A stretch of 64,000 nt of DNA. Source: Sporomusa ovata DSM 2662. GTDB taxonomy: Bacteria; Bacillota; Negativicutes; Sporomusales; Sporomusaceae. The stretch lies in the NCBI RefSeq assembly GCF_000445445.1, contig NZ_ASXP01000004.1, forward strand, positions 755,293 through 819,292, read 5' to 3'. A program made the translations under genes and the position numbers. Positions 1 to 9,382 of the stretch are shown here, one piece after another (the stretch's first letter is position 1; each line of letters begins with the position of its first letter). The notes beneath the pieces are model-generated. The model searched no databases and had not been told where the DNA came from. It worked only from the letters and a program-made list of their open reading frames with translations.

Positions 1-939
1 GTCATCACTGAATTTAACTTCTTTTTTCTGCGGATGAACATTAACATCAACGGCTTCAGCAGCAATTTGGATAGCAAGTATCGCTAAGGGATGCCCGTTT
101 TTCGGCAATAAGGAAAAGTAGGCATTATCTAGCGCTTTTGCCAGCATCCTGCTATTTACCACCCGCTGATTGACCATAAAGGTCTGCCATTGACGACTGC
201 TTTTCAGCAAAACCGGCTTGGCTACATAACCTGATACCCTAATGCCCTCGTTACTGTATTCGACTGGTAAAAGTTCCGGGGTAACCTTATGCCCATAGAT
301 ATCGGCAATTGTGTCAAGCAAGCGTCCATTACCACCGGTGGAGAATGTCAAACGCCCATTACTGATTAGTTTAAAAGCGATTTGTGGATGAGACAGCGAC
401 AACTTTGTGACAATATCGCTAATATGACCACTTTCGGCAGGTGGTGTTTTTAAAAACTTGCGGCGAGCCGGCGTATTAAAAAATAAATCAGTTACTGTTA
501 TGGTTGTGCCACACCCTGCCCCGGCTTCCCGGATATCGGCAATTATCCCTCCATTAATCTCTACATAGGTTGCCAATGTTTCTGCCTGCAAGCGGGAGGT
601 CAGCGTAAATTTAGACACAGCAGCAATACTTGGCAAAGCTTCCCCGCGAAACCCCAGGGATTGGATTGCTGCTAAATCTTCAGCAGTACGAATTTTGCTG
701 GTAGCGTGGCGTTTTACAGCAAGTTGAGCATCTTCATGACTCATCCCCCGGCCATCATCAGTGACCCGGATGGATTTTATTCCCCCTTCGGCAATTTCAA
801 TTTCAATGCTCTTGCTGCCGGCGTCAATTGCATTTTCAACAAGTTCTTTAACAACCGCTGCCGGGCGTTCCACAACTTCGCCGGCAGCAATCTTATTGGC
901 TGTATTCTCATCTAAGATATGAATCACTTGCTGGTTCAT
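1..939 (-). CDS. mutL: DNA mismatch repair protein MutL (5' part only)
   Basis: This is the N-terminal 313 codons of MutL, the GHKL-family ATPase that couples MutS mismatch recognition to downstream repair. The window edge removes the C-terminal dimerisation/endonuclease part. The ATP-binding motifs are visible: ENAIDAG near residue 35, DDGRGM near residue 62, and SLGFRGEAL, which follows the ATSKI segment. The ATG (939-937) overlaps the TGA of mutS as ATGA, so the two are translationally coupled in one minus-strand operon (miaB-mutS-mutL). The preserved motifs suggest this half is functional; nothing can be said about the missing half. Confidence 0.96.
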   Translation of the reverse strand, partial: MNQQVIHILDENTANKIAAGEVVERPAAVVKELVENAIDAGSKSIEIEIAEGGIKSIRVTDDGRGMSHEDAQLAVKRHATSKIRTAEDLAAIQSLGFRGEALPSIAAVSKFTLTSRLQAETLATYVEINGGIIADIREAGAGCGTTITVTDLFFNTPARRKFLKTPPAESGHISDIVTKLSLSHPQIAFKLISNGRLTFSTGGNGRLLDTIADIYGHKVTPELLPVEYSNEGIRVSGYVAKPVLLKSSRQWQTFMVNQRVVNSRMLAKALDNAYFSLLPKNGHPLAILAIQIAAEAVDVNVHPQKKEVKFSDD

Positions 940-3527
940 ATGCTTCCGTTTTCCTCTCTGGCCTGCGTTTGCAGCCGAAATAAGATATTAAGCGCCTCTA
1001 AGGGAGTCAGGGTCATAATATCAAGAGCTAGTAATTCATCCGCAATGCATGAGTTAAACAAAGAAACCGTAGTGACGGCGGCAACCTCGTTACATCGTCC
1101 ATTAGCAGGCTGTGGCTTACTTTGTTCCAGTTCATGTAAGGTCTGCTGAGCCTTTTCAATAATTCGTTTAGGGAGTCCGGCAAGCTGAGCAACATGAATA
1201 CCATAGCTCTTATCAGCACCACCTGGTATTATGCGGCGCAAAAATACAATCTCATTACCCCGTTCTTTTACCGCTACAGAATAATTTTTTATTACTTTGC
1301 TGGTATCAGCCAACGCTGTTAATTCATGATAATGAGTAGCAAATAAAGTTTTCGCTTTCACTTTATCCTTGATATACTCAACAACGGCCCGGGCAATACT
1401 CATACCATCAAAAGTACTTGTTCCACGACCAATTTCATCTAAGATAATTAGGCTATTGGCTGTAGCATATTTCACAATTTGGGCCGTCTCCGTCATTTCA
1501 ACCATAAACGTGCTTTGTCCTGTAGCCAGATCATCACTGGCACCGACTCTGGTAAAAATCCGGTCAACAGGGCAAATGGATGCTTCCCGTACCGGAATAA
1601 AGCTGCCCATCTGGGCCATAATTGTGAGCAGTGCCACTTGTCTCATATAAGTAGACTTGTCAGCCATGTTTGGGCCGGTAATAATCAATATTTCACTGTC
1701 ACGGTGATTGAGTTCTGTATCATTAGGCACAAACATTTCACCGTGCAAGAGGCGCTCAACTACCGGATGCCGGCCATCTTTTATAATAATATCCCTGGTT
1801 TGATTAAGCTTAGGCCGAATATAATTAAAGCGGGCTGCAGCTTCACTTAGAGAAATAATGACATCTAACTGGGCAACATGCAAGGCAGTCTGTTGGATTT
1901 CACCAATACGTTCTTTTATATAGTCTCTGATAACAGAAAATAGTTGGTATTCAATATTTACAATTTTTTCCTGAGCACCAAGTACTTTGGTCTCAAACTC
2001 CTTCAGTTCAGGCGTAATATACCGTTCCGCATTAACAAGGGTCTGTTTGCGGACATAGTTTGGCGGTACCGCCCCCGTATTGGCATGGGTTATCTCTATG
2101 TAATAGCCAAAAACCTTATTATACCCGATTTTAAGCGACTTGATGCCCGTAGTTTCGCGTTCACGCAGTTCCAGATCATGGATCCATTGCTTACTGTCGC
2201 GGGCAATACTTCTAAGCTCATCAAGTTCTAAGTCATAACCTGTTCGGATAATACCGCCTTCACGAATAGTAAATGGCGGATTGTCAGCGATCGCAGTATC
2301 AATCATAGTAGTTACATCGATGTGAGTTTTAATAGCCATACCAATATCGGTAAGCAGCTGCGATTGACATTCTTGCAGCGTTAGCTTTATCTCCGGCAGC
2401 ACTGACAGTGAAGTTTTTAGCGCCGTTAGATCACGGGCATTAGCACAGCCTACCTCAATCCGGGTTAGAATGCGCTCAAAATCATAAATATTACCAAGCA
2501 GCTCTTTTAACGGCTCACGCACTACCCGTTTATCTAACAAATCGGCAATAGCGTCCTGACGTTTAGTAATCGTAACCGGGTTTAATAAGGGAAACTCCAG
2601 CCACTTTTTAAGCAGCCTGCTGCCCATTGCTGTTTTTGTAAAATCAATTACTGACAGCAGGGTGTCTTTACGCCCACCATCACGCATATTCCGGGTGATT
2701 TCAAGATTACGCAAGGTGGAGGCATCTAGTACTAAATACTCCTGCGTATTGATTCTTGTCAGTTTGTTGAGATGGGAGAGATGGCTTTTTAAATTATAGT
2801 GCAAATAATACAGCAGATAGCTTACGGCCGCTTGTGCCGCAGGATTTGCGGGAAGCTCTTCTGCCGCAAAATGGTTATGCGGTAACTGTGCAGCTACCGT
2901 AAGGTCTGCATTTGACAGGGTAGTAACTGCACAAGCAGACACTCTTTGGGATACGAAACCGGTTATAGCTGTGATTCCATCTAATTTACCTACCAGCACT
3001 AATTCTGCCGGCAACAGCCGATACAGTTGATCACAAACAGTATTTGTCCGCGAACTGCCTGAAAATATGGCCCATAAGCATTCACCTGTTGATATATCTG
3101 TTGCGGCCAAACATAATTCATCATCTTCTTCGTATAACAGTGCTAAGTAATTATTGGCCTTATCAGGCAGACTGGACTCAGACAGAATCGTCCCGGGTGT
3201 AATAATCTTAACGACTTCTCTGCGCACAATCCCTTTTGCTTGTTTGGGATCTTCAACCTGTTCACAAATAGCTACTTTATATCCTTTATTAATTAATTTA
3301 GCGATATAATTGTCAGCCGCATGGTAGGGTATACCGCACATCGGGACCCTTTTGTTATTGCCCCCCTCGCGGGATGTTAATGTAATCTCCAGTTCACGCG
3401 CAGCTAGCTCCGCATCTTCAAAAAACATTTCGTAAAAATCGCCTAAACGAAAAAACAGTATTTCACTGCTAAGGTTACTCTTTACCTCCCGATACTGTTC
3501 CAGCATCGGAGTATAATTTGTTGTCAT
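936..3527 (-). CDS. mutS: DNA mismatch repair protein MutS (altered Walker A)
   Basis: MutS recognises mismatches and small loops and recruits MutL. At 863 aa it has the usual length. The N-terminal mismatch-binding domain carries the Phe-x-Glu element (GDFYEMFFEDA near residue 30). The C-terminal ATPase has Walker B (LIILDEIGRGTSTFDG) and the FATHYHEL switch. The oddity is Walker A: the family pattern is GPNM-x-GKST, but here it reads GPNMADKST, with Asp at about residue 623 (codon at 1659-1661) in place of the last glycine. One G-to-A transition explains it. Family knowledge says this glycine is essential for the P-loop, so mismatch repair may be impaired unless this is a sequencing error. 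It sits 21 nt after miaB. Confidence 0.96.
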   Translation of the reverse strand: MTTNYTPMLEQYREVKSNLSSEILFFRLGDFYEMFFEDAELAARELEITLTSREGGNNKRVPMCGIPYHAADNYIAKLINKGYKVAICEQVEDPKQAKGIVRREVVKIITPGTILSESSLPDKANNYLALLYEEDDELCLAATDISTGECLWAIFSGSSRTNTVCDQLYRLLPAELVLVGKLDGITAITGFVSQRVSACAVTTLSNADLTVAAQLPHNHFAAEELPANPAAQAAVSYLLYYLHYNLKSHLSHLNKLTRINTQEYLVLDASTLRNLEITRNMRDGGRKDTLLSVIDFTKTAMGSRLLKKWLEFPLLNPVTITKRQDAIADLLDKRVVREPLKELLGNIYDFERILTRIEVGCANARDLTALKTSLSVLPEIKLTLQECQSQLLTDIGMAIKTHIDVTTMIDTAIADNPPFTIREGGIIRTGYDLELDELRSIARDSKQWIHDLELRERETTGIKSLKIGYNKVFGYYIEITHANTGAVPPNYVRKQTLVNAERYITPELKEFETKVLGAQEKIVNIEYQLFSVIRDYIKERIGEIQQTALHVAQLDVIISLSEAAARFNYIRPKLNQTRDIIIKDGRHPVVERLLHGEMFVPNDTELNHRDSEILIITGPNMADKSTYMRQVALLTIMAQMGSFIPVREASICPVDRIFTRVGASDDLATGQSTFMVEMTETAQIVKYATANSLIILDEIGRGTSTFDGMSIARAVVEYIKDKVKAKTLFATHYHELTALADTSKVIKNYSVAVKERGNEIVFLRRIIPGGADKSYGIHVAQLAGLPKRIIEKAQQTLHELEQSKPQPANGRCNEVAAVTTVSLFNSCIADELLALDIMTLTPLEALNILFRLQTQAREENGSI

Positions 3528-3548
3528 ACTGTAAATTCTCCTCTGCTA

Positions 3549-4889
3549 TTAGAGCAAGCGCCCCTTTAAAACCCAAGTTTGGGCTTTGTCAATTTGTATA
3601 TTTACTAAATCACCAATCTTCTCGGTACCCGTTTTCTCCCATAATACAATCTTATTGGTACGAGTTCGCCCCATTAATTTCATCGCATCATTTTTACTTG
3701 CACCTTCAACCAATACCTCAATAATAGTCCCTGTCAGCTGTTTGTTTATTTCCAGGCTAATCTCATTTTGCACAGCCATCAGCTGATTAAGACGCGCTTT
3801 TTTGACTGCCAGTGGCAGTTGGCCCTCATATTGGGCTGCCGGTGTCCCTGAGCGCTGCGAATATAAAAAAGTATAGGCTACATCATACCTGACACTTTTG
3901 ATAAAATCAAGCGTTTCAAGAAACTGCTCCTCCGTCTCCCCGGGAAAACCCACAATTAAGTCGGTTGTTATACTGGCGCCAGGAATGGACTTACGAATGT
4001 GAGTAACAAGCTGACGATAATACTCTGTAGTATAGCCGCGATTCATCTGTTTCAGGATAGAATTACTCCCGGATTGCACGGGAAGATGAAAGTGCTCACA
4101 AATTCTGTTACTGTTTTTGATAATGTCAATCAGCTTAGTATTCATATCCCGCGGATGGGATGTCATATAACGAATGCGGGCTATGGTTTCAATTTGATCA
4201 GCTGCTTGCAGTAAATCGGCAAAATCGATCTGTGTATCAAGATCTTTGCCATAGGAATTTACGTTTTGACCAAGCAGGGTTATTTCTTTAAAGCCCTCTG
4301 CTCCTAACTGCCGGATTTCGGCTATTATATTTTCCAGTGGGCGGCTGCGTTCACGGCCTCTGACATAGGGAACTATACAATAGGTGCAAAAATTGTTGCA
4401 GCCATACATAATTGGTACCCATGCCGATATCTGACTTTTATGGACAGTTGGGACATCAGGTGCCAACTGTTCAGCCTGATCCCATACAGAAACAACCTTT
4501 TCCCCGCTTGTTTCTATCTGGGAAATGAGTTCTACCAGTTGATGCGTATTATGTGTTCCCATAACCAGACTAACATGCGGGAACTTCTTTACTATTTTAT
4601 CTTTATCCTTTTGTGCCATACAGCCAACAACGCCGATAATTATATTGGGATTGACTGACTTTAGTCTTTTCATCTCCCCAATCTTACCGTAAATCTTCTT
4701 TTCCGCACTTTCCCGGACACAACAAGTATTTAGCAAAATTACATCAGCTTGATCAATATTTTCTGTAGCTTCATAACCAATTGTTCGCAATTGGCCAGCT
4801 AACCTTTCTGAGTCGTTGAGATTCATCTGACACCCGAAGGTGATCGTATGAAAAAGTTTATGACCTAAGTCTTTCTGATCCAAATCCAT
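3549..4889 (-). CDS. miaB: tRNA-2-methylthio-N6-dimethylallyladenosine synthase MiaB
   Basis: This radical SAM methylthiotransferase acts on i6A37 of tRNAs that read UNN codons. The 446-aa protein shows the three N-terminal cluster cysteines (FGCQMN, NTCCVRE, VGCMAQ), the radical SAM motif CNNFCTYC near residue 157, and a C-terminal TRAM domain ending in WVLKGRLL. The same family includes RimO at 16399-17727; MiaB is distinguished by GCQMNLNDSE and the YVRGRERSRP region. The start has only a modest upstream GGAG. It heads the miaB-mutS-mutL run. Confidence 0.95.
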   Translation of the reverse strand: MDLDQKDLGHKLFHTITFGCQMNLNDSERLAGQLRTIGYEATENIDQADVILLNTCCVRESAEKKIYGKIGEMKRLKSVNPNIIIGVVGCMAQKDKDKIVKKFPHVSLVMGTHNTHQLVELISQIETSGEKVVSVWDQAEQLAPDVPTVHKSQISAWVPIMYGCNNFCTYCIVPYVRGRERSRPLENIIAEIRQLGAEGFKEITLLGQNVNSYGKDLDTQIDFADLLQAADQIETIARIRYMTSHPRDMNTKLIDIIKNSNRICEHFHLPVQSGSNSILKQMNRGYTTEYYRQLVTHIRKSIPGASITTDLIVGFPGETEEQFLETLDFIKSVRYDVAYTFLYSQRSGTPAAQYEGQLPLAVKKARLNQLMAVQNEISLEINKQLTGTIIEVLVEGASKNDAMKLMGRTRTNKIVLWEKTGTEKIGDLVNIQIDKAQTWVLKGRLL

Positions 4890-4914
4890 CTATGTATCAG
4901 CTCCAATGGCAAAG

Positions 4915-5295
4915 TTATATAACTTCATCTTTTTTACGTGTTGCCCAAATCATTCTAAAACCTAAAAGGATAACAAAAATACCAAAAATCCGTTTAAGCT
5001 CGTTTGCCGGTACCGCTTGAACAAAATTAGCACTGATTAAAGCCCCCAAAGCAGCTCCTCCGGCCATATAAACTGCCGCTTGATAATTGATAAGTCTTTC
5101 TTTATAAAAATACCATACACTTACAATTGATGTAGGTATGATAACTAGCATTGATATTCCCTGTGCCGTATGCTGAGCTATCCCTAATAGTAAAACCATC
5201 ATCGGTACTAACACTACTCCGCCGCCAATACCCAAAATTCCACTTAAAACACCAGCAGTAAGTCCTAAGACAAAAATTATCAATATCATAGTCAT
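4915..5295 (-). CDS. Half-size TauE/SafE (TSUP) membrane protein, second of pair
   Basis: A 126-aa hydrophobic protein with about four membrane segments. Its N-terminus carries the TSUP glycine-rich motif SGILGIGGGVVLVPMM. Usual TauE/SafE permeases are about 250 aa and contain two such repeats, so this is one repeat only. Its ATG overlaps the stop of the preceding gene at 5292 (ATGA), so the two halves are co-translated and probably assemble as a hetero-oligomer. TSUP proteins carry sulfite, sulfonates or other organic anions; the substrate here is unknown. It ends at the inner membrane with a short charged tail (ATRKKDEV). Confidence 0.85.
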   Translation of the reverse strand: MTMILIIFVLGLTAGVLSGILGIGGGVVLVPMMVLLLGIAQHTAQGISMLVIIPTSIVSVWYFYKERLINYQAAVYMAGGAALGALISANFVQAVPANELKRIFGIFVILLGFRMIWATRKKDEVI

Positions 5296-5648
5296 GTTAA
5301 TACCATCCTTATGCCAACAACAATCAACAAAGCAGCAAAAAGCTGTTTTAAGCGAATGGGCGGAATTCTTTTCATTATCCGTGCACCGATACCGGCCCCC
5401 AGAATGCTGCCTATAATTAAATTCAGAGCCAAAAATACATCAGTATTGCCATGAAAACCATAGATAATACTGCTAATTAATGCTGTAGGAATAACGATTG
5501 CCATCGATGTAGCCTGAGCAATATGCTGGGTAATGTTGAAATAAGTCACCATAATTGGCACAAGAAAAATACCGCCACCAACTCCAAGTAAACCGCTAAG
5601 TACACCGACTACCAATCCGGCACCGGCAAATTTCAATCGTTCAGTCAT
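5292..5648 (-). CDS. Half-size TauE/SafE (TSUP) membrane protein, first of pair
   Basis: A 118-aa membrane protein with the motif SGLLGVGGGIFLVPIM near the N-terminus and about four predicted membrane segments. It is clearly paralogous to the neighbour at 4915-5295 (same motif position, same QHxAQxxSM segment after it). Together the two encode the two repeats of one normal TSUP permease. They are separate genes with a 4-nt stop/start overlap and no sign of a recent frameshift, because each has its own start and full repeat. The substrate is not predictable. Confidence 0.85.
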   Translation of the reverse strand: MTERLKFAGAGLVVGVLSGLLGVGGGIFLVPIMVTYFNITQHIAQATSMAIVIPTALISSIIYGFHGNTDVFLALNLIIGSILGAGIGARIMKRIPPIRLKQLFAALLIVVGIRMVLT

Positions 5649-5665
5649 AATTAAACCCCTTACTC

Positions 5666-6493
5666 TTATTCAATGCTTAGCCGTTTAACTGCAATATTTA
5701 CTTCTCTAACCATCATACCTGTCATATATTCAACCATTTGCTTTATACGTACTTGGGCATCATGTACTACCTGCCAAATAGGCTGCCCATATTTTATAAT
5801 TACATCAAGTGAAATTGAAATTCCCTTTTCTCTGTCATGGGAGTTTTTTATATTTATTTGCCCAGTCTTGGTAATAACACCCTCACTGATAGCAATATAG
5901 TCAACAACGGCAGCTATCGCTGCATCTGAAATAAGCAGTTTTCCATAGTAGCTAAAAGTTGGCCGGACAATTGATTTTTCACCCAGTTTACGTCGTTGCT
6001 TGGAACGGGGTTTTTTGAAAAAAACATCAAGCGAATCAATCAGATAACCGGAAAAATGTGGTTTAAGTTCAATAGTTGGTACAGGAATAATATGTTTTCC
6101 TTCTTTGAGCCTACTCTCTTTTGCTTTGGCAATTTCGCCTTTGGTAGCAATATCTTCAATCCGGATTATTTTACTAATTGCCGGTAACCCTAACACATCA
6201 ACAATCTTTTCTACCATATTTTGGGAAGTTCCAAGTAGTAAGATACGTTTAGGCATTACTCTGGCGATAGCATCTCTAACTTCGTTAGCATGGTCAGGTT
6301 CCATAAATATGGCCCGTTTTACAGCTTTTATTTTGCTAGGTTCTTTTTTGGCCGAATGACCTGCAATAATTTTACTGTCCATAATTAACAGCCCGTCGTC
6401 AATAATTGTATCAACATCATACTCATGTGCTACGATTAACGCCCGATGGCTTTTGCCCGTTCCACTTGGACCGACCAAAGCGATGGTGTCCAT
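5666..6493 (-). CDS. P-loop protein with C-terminal Asp23/Gls24-like domain
   Basis: A 275-aa two-part protein. Residues 1-150 form a nucleotide-binding domain beginning at the very N-terminus with Walker A GPSGTGKSH. The last roughly 100 residues (from SYYGKLLISDAAIAAVVDYIA to the end) match the Asp23/Gls24 envelope-stress fold, with the typical ISLDVIIKYGQ and VxxQV..IK..VEYMTGM pattern. An upstream in-frame ATG would add 33 residues, but the ATG at 6493 has an ideal AGGAGG 6 nt before it (6500-6505), so the shorter form is chosen. The architecture is recurrent in Firmicutes; the function is unknown, possibly tied to the cell envelope. Confidence 0.8.
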   Translation of the reverse strand: MDTIALVGPSGTGKSHRALIVAHEYDVDTIIDDGLLIMDSKIIAGHSAKKEPSKIKAVKRAIFMEPDHANEVRDAIARVMPKRILLLGTSQNMVEKIVDVLGLPAISKIIRIEDIATKGEIAKAKESRLKEGKHIIPVPTIELKPHFSGYLIDSLDVFFKKPRSKQRRKLGEKSIVRPTFSYYGKLLISDAAIAAVVDYIAISEGVITKTGQINIKNSHDREKGISISLDVIIKYGQPIWQVVHDAQVRIKQMVEYMTGMMVREVNIAVKRLSIE

Positions 6494-6557
6494 AGGCAGC
6501 CTCCTGATAAAATAGTAATAGGGTATAGCATAAAAATAAACACCTTTGCAGGTGTTG

Positions 6558-7385
6558 TCAAGTAAAAGTATTACATTGACAAAAATCAACAAGTTTAGCT
6601 GAAACAGTGAAATTTCCTAATTTTTCAGGATACCGGCCAGGAATACCATGGAAATCGGAACCACCGGTTATTTTTAAATTATATTTTTTAGCAATAGCTA
6701 AATACTTATTAGCCGCTGTCTGATCATGTTCCGGATGATAAACCTCCAATCCACGAATACCGGCTCTAATCAAATCAAGTACTAAATTATCGTCACCCAC
6801 CAGGCCAGGATGAGCCAATATTGCAATGCCTCCAGATTGCTCTATAAGCCTGATGACTTGTTCTGGCGTTAGTTTGTAATGGGGAACATAGGCGGGAGAG
6901 TTTTTGGTTAATACTTGTTGAAAGGCTTCCGGTATCGTTTTAAAATAGCCGGCTTCAACAAGTACCTGAGCAATATGCGGTCTCCCTACAGCCCGCGTTT
7001 GACCAGTCATATCCAGTACCCGGTTATAATTGATCGAATAGCCCAATTTACTCAGCTTATCTACTATCATTTGTGACCGCTTTAACCGGGCATTACGGAT
7101 TATTTCCAGTTGATCGCGTAATTTCACATTATTAATATCAATGCCATATCCCAAAATGTGTACTTCATGGTGCGGTAAGTCAGTGCTAAATTCTATTCCC
7201 GGAATAATTGCCAGCTTCGAGGCTGCAGTAGGCAAATATCCTGTTATGTCCGCATAAGCAGCAACCGTATCATGATCAGTAATAGCTATATAGTTAAGAC
7301 CGGCAAGTTCGGCTTGCTGAACTACTTCCAGCGGTGATAACCGCCCGTCAGAGGCCGTGGTATGTATATGAAGGTCTGCAATCAT
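6558..7385 (-). CDS. PHP-domain metal-dependent phosphoesterase
   Basis: This 275-aa protein is of the TrpH/YciV type. Metal-binding motifs are HIHTTASDG at the N-terminus, ITDHDT near residue 38, AHPG near residue 192 and GSDFHG near residue 243. Relatives act as 5'-3' exonucleases on short RNA/DNA or as 3',5'-nucleotide bisphosphate phosphatases; which applies here cannot be told. Its ATG overlaps the pepA stop by 4 nt, so the two are co-translated. Confidence 0.88.
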   Translation of the reverse strand: MIADLHIHTTASDGRLSPLEVVQQAELAGLNYIAITDHDTVAAYADITGYLPTAASKLAIIPGIEFSTDLPHHEVHILGYGIDINNVKLRDQLEIIRNARLKRSQMIVDKLSKLGYSINYNRVLDMTGQTRAVGRPHIAQVLVEAGYFKTIPEAFQQVLTKNSPAYVPHYKLTPEQVIRLIEQSGGIAILAHPGLVGDDNLVLDLIRAGIRGLEVYHPEHDQTAANKYLAIAKKYNLKITGGSDFHGIPGRYPEKLGNFTVSAKLVDFCQCNTFT

Positions 7386-8881
7386 GACTTGCTTAACGTA
7401 ATCGCCAATTGGATTAGGGTGCGAACTCCTACCCCTGTACCGCCCTTGCGATTATAGCCTTTATCTTTATCGGTATCAGCTGTTCCGGCAATATCGACAT
7501 GCACCCAAGGCGTTTTATCGGCAAACTGTCCAATAAATAATCCGGCTGTAATAACGCCCCCCGGCCTGCCGCCGGTATTTTTAAGATCGGCAATAGAACT
7601 TTTTATTTGCTCAAGATACTCTGCATCATTAGGCAATTCCCATAGTTTTTCCCCGCTTTGCTGACCGGCGTCAATAATAGTCTGACACCACTGTCTATTG
7701 TTACTAATAACACCGGAATAAACAGTTCCAAGACCAACAACACAGGCTCCTGTCAGAGTTGCTATATCAATTATTTTGGTAGCACCAAGCTTTTTAGCAT
7801 AGGTAACAGCATCTGCTAAAATTAACCGTCCTTCGGCATCAGTATTCAACACCTCAATTGTTTTACCGCTCATGGAAGTCAGGATATCCCCGGGCCTGAA
7901 GGCAGTGCCTGAAGGCATGTTTTCTGCACATGGTACAACGGCTAAAATGTTTACTTTGGGTTTTAGTTGTCCAAGAGCCATCATCGCTCCTAATACGGCA
8001 GCGCCCCCCGCCATATCACCCTTCATCTCATCCATCTTTTGACCAGGCTTAATTGATATGCCACCGCTGTCAAAGGTAATACCTTTACCAACAAAAGCTA
8101 CTATTTCCTGGCTAGCCGGATCTCCCTGATATTTTAAGACAATTAATTTCGGTGGTTCAATACTGCCTTGCGCTACAGCCAGTAAGGCACCCATACCTTT
8201 TTGCCGCATATCTTCTTTTTCAAGGACAGTAAGCTCAAAACCATACCGCTCTGCGATCTCCCCGGCATACCAGGCCATCTTCGCCGGCGTCATGTACTGA
8301 GCAGGATAGTTGATTAAATCCCTGGCATAGTTTACGCTCTCGGAAATGATTTGACCAGCCTTAATCCCTGTGGTAATTGCATCAGCCTTTGCTGGATCAT
8401 TTTCAATAAGTAGCAACCTTTTAGTACCAGGATTATCATTTTTGTCTGTTTTATAGTACGTAAACTGATACAAACCCATTACTGCACCTTCAACAACAGC
8501 TTGTGCTGTCTGGCAAGCTTCCAGCTTGTCACTGGCACTATGGATGATGGTTGCTACAGTTTGAGAATGCATTTTTTTAGCTGTCCGCATAGCTGCAGCC
8601 ATCAGGGCCCGTACTTTGTCTACCGTGATTTCATTCTCTTTACCCATACCCAGAAGAAGAATACGTTTAGCACCAATAGCACCAAATGTATGTATAACCA
8701 TAGTTTCCCCGTATTTACCACAGTCTGGCATATCACGGATTATTTCACTTATATGTGAGTTTAATGCTTTGTCTACGGCTCCGGTTGCCCCACCGGGAGT
8801 CAGTACTCCTTCAAATAAGCTAACAATGACTGTATCACATAGTATTTCAGTTATTGGGCCAGAGACAACTTCAATATTCAT
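7382..8881 (-). CDS. pepA: Leucyl aminopeptidase (M17 family)
   Basis: A 499-aa cytosolic two-metal aminopeptidase that removes N-terminal residues from peptides. The catalytic C-terminal domain shows the metal/substrate lysine region (VGKGITFDSGGISIKPG) and the M17 signature NTDAEGRLILADA near residue 340. The N-terminal macro-like domain is complete. PepA can also bind DNA in some bacteria, but nothing here shows that. It is followed directly by the PHP gene. Confidence 0.95.
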   Translation of the reverse strand: MNIEVVSGPITEILCDTVIVSLFEGVLTPGGATGAVDKALNSHISEIIRDMPDCGKYGETMVIHTFGAIGAKRILLLGMGKENEITVDKVRALMAAAMRTAKKMHSQTVATIIHSASDKLEACQTAQAVVEGAVMGLYQFTYYKTDKNDNPGTKRLLLIENDPAKADAITTGIKAGQIISESVNYARDLINYPAQYMTPAKMAWYAGEIAERYGFELTVLEKEDMRQKGMGALLAVAQGSIEPPKLIVLKYQGDPASQEIVAFVGKGITFDSGGISIKPGQKMDEMKGDMAGGAAVLGAMMALGQLKPKVNILAVVPCAENMPSGTAFRPGDILTSMSGKTIEVLNTDAEGRLILADAVTYAKKLGATKIIDIATLTGACVVGLGTVYSGVISNNRQWCQTIIDAGQQSGEKLWELPNDAEYLEQIKSSIADLKNTGGRPGGVITAGLFIGQFADKTPWVHVDIAGTADTDKDKGYNRKGGTGVGVRTLIQLAITLSKS

Positions 8882-8951
8882 TTTTCCACTCCCTAATTTG
8901 ATATCGATAATAATATTATATTATGCCACAAATTACTTATTAAAAACACTA

Positions 8952-8976
8952 AAACCTGTTCACGGTGAACAGGTTT
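8952..8976 (-). terminator. Intrinsic terminator after spoVS
   Basis: A 12-bp perfect stem (AAACCTGTTCAC with its complement) around a single central base, followed on the minus strand by a T-rich stretch. It lies just past the spoVS stop, separating it from pepA. Confidence 0.8.
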
Positions 8977-8992
8977 CGAGCATTATCTATTG

Positions 8993-9253
8993 TTATCGCG
9001 GTTCAATGATTAGCTTGATAGCTGTTCTTTCTTCGCCATCAATAAGAATATCTGTGAAGGCTGGAATACATATTAAATCTACACCATGTGGTGCTACAAA
9101 CCCCCGAGCGATCGCAACTGCCTTAACAGCTTGGTTAAGTGCTCCTGCACCGATTGCCTGCATCTCGGCACCGCCACGTTCTCTCAGCACTCCGGCCAAA
9201 GCCCCTGCTACAGAATTAGGATTAGATTTTGCTGATACTTTCAAGACGTCCAT
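8993..9253 (-). CDS. spoVS: Stage V sporulation protein S
   Basis: An 86-aa protein of the small, very conserved SpoVS family (Alba-like fold). The start MDVLKVSAKSNPNSVAGALA and the AIGAGALNQAVKA core are typical. SpoVS affects septation and coat assembly during sporulation, and this is the clearest sporulation marker in the window. A strong AAGGAGG precedes the ATG. It has its own sigma-H-like promoter at 9310-9336 and its own terminator, so it is a single-gene transcript. Confidence 0.96.
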   Translation of the reverse strand: MDVLKVSAKSNPNSVAGALAGVLRERGGAEMQAIGAGALNQAVKAVAIARGFVAPHGVDLICIPAFTDILIDGEERTAIKLIIEPR

Positions 9254-9309
9254 GTTTATATGTGCCTCCTTTGATAAAAAAACATTTATTAGTTCTATAA
9301 ATTAGATAT

Positions 9310-9336
9310 ATTCGTTATACGGGAAAAAATTCCTTT
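9310..9336 (-). promoter_or_regulatory. Sigma-H-type promoter of spoVS
   Basis: Minus strand: AAAGGAATT, 11 nt, AACGAAT. This fits the Bacillus sigma-H pattern RnAGGAwWW-N11/12-RnnGAAT at every fixed position. The expected start is about 50 nt before the spoVS ATG. spoVS is sigma-H dependent in Bacillus subtilis, which supports the call. Confidence 0.72.
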
Positions 9337-9382
9337 TTTCACATAAAAAAAATCTAATTATTTCAAATAATTCATCTTATGT

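Noticed and set aside
6494..6592. A 33-residue extension of the Asp23-like P-loop protein
   Set aside because: The extension overlaps the PHP gene end and has no ribosome-binding site, whereas AGGAGG precedes the ATG at 6493.
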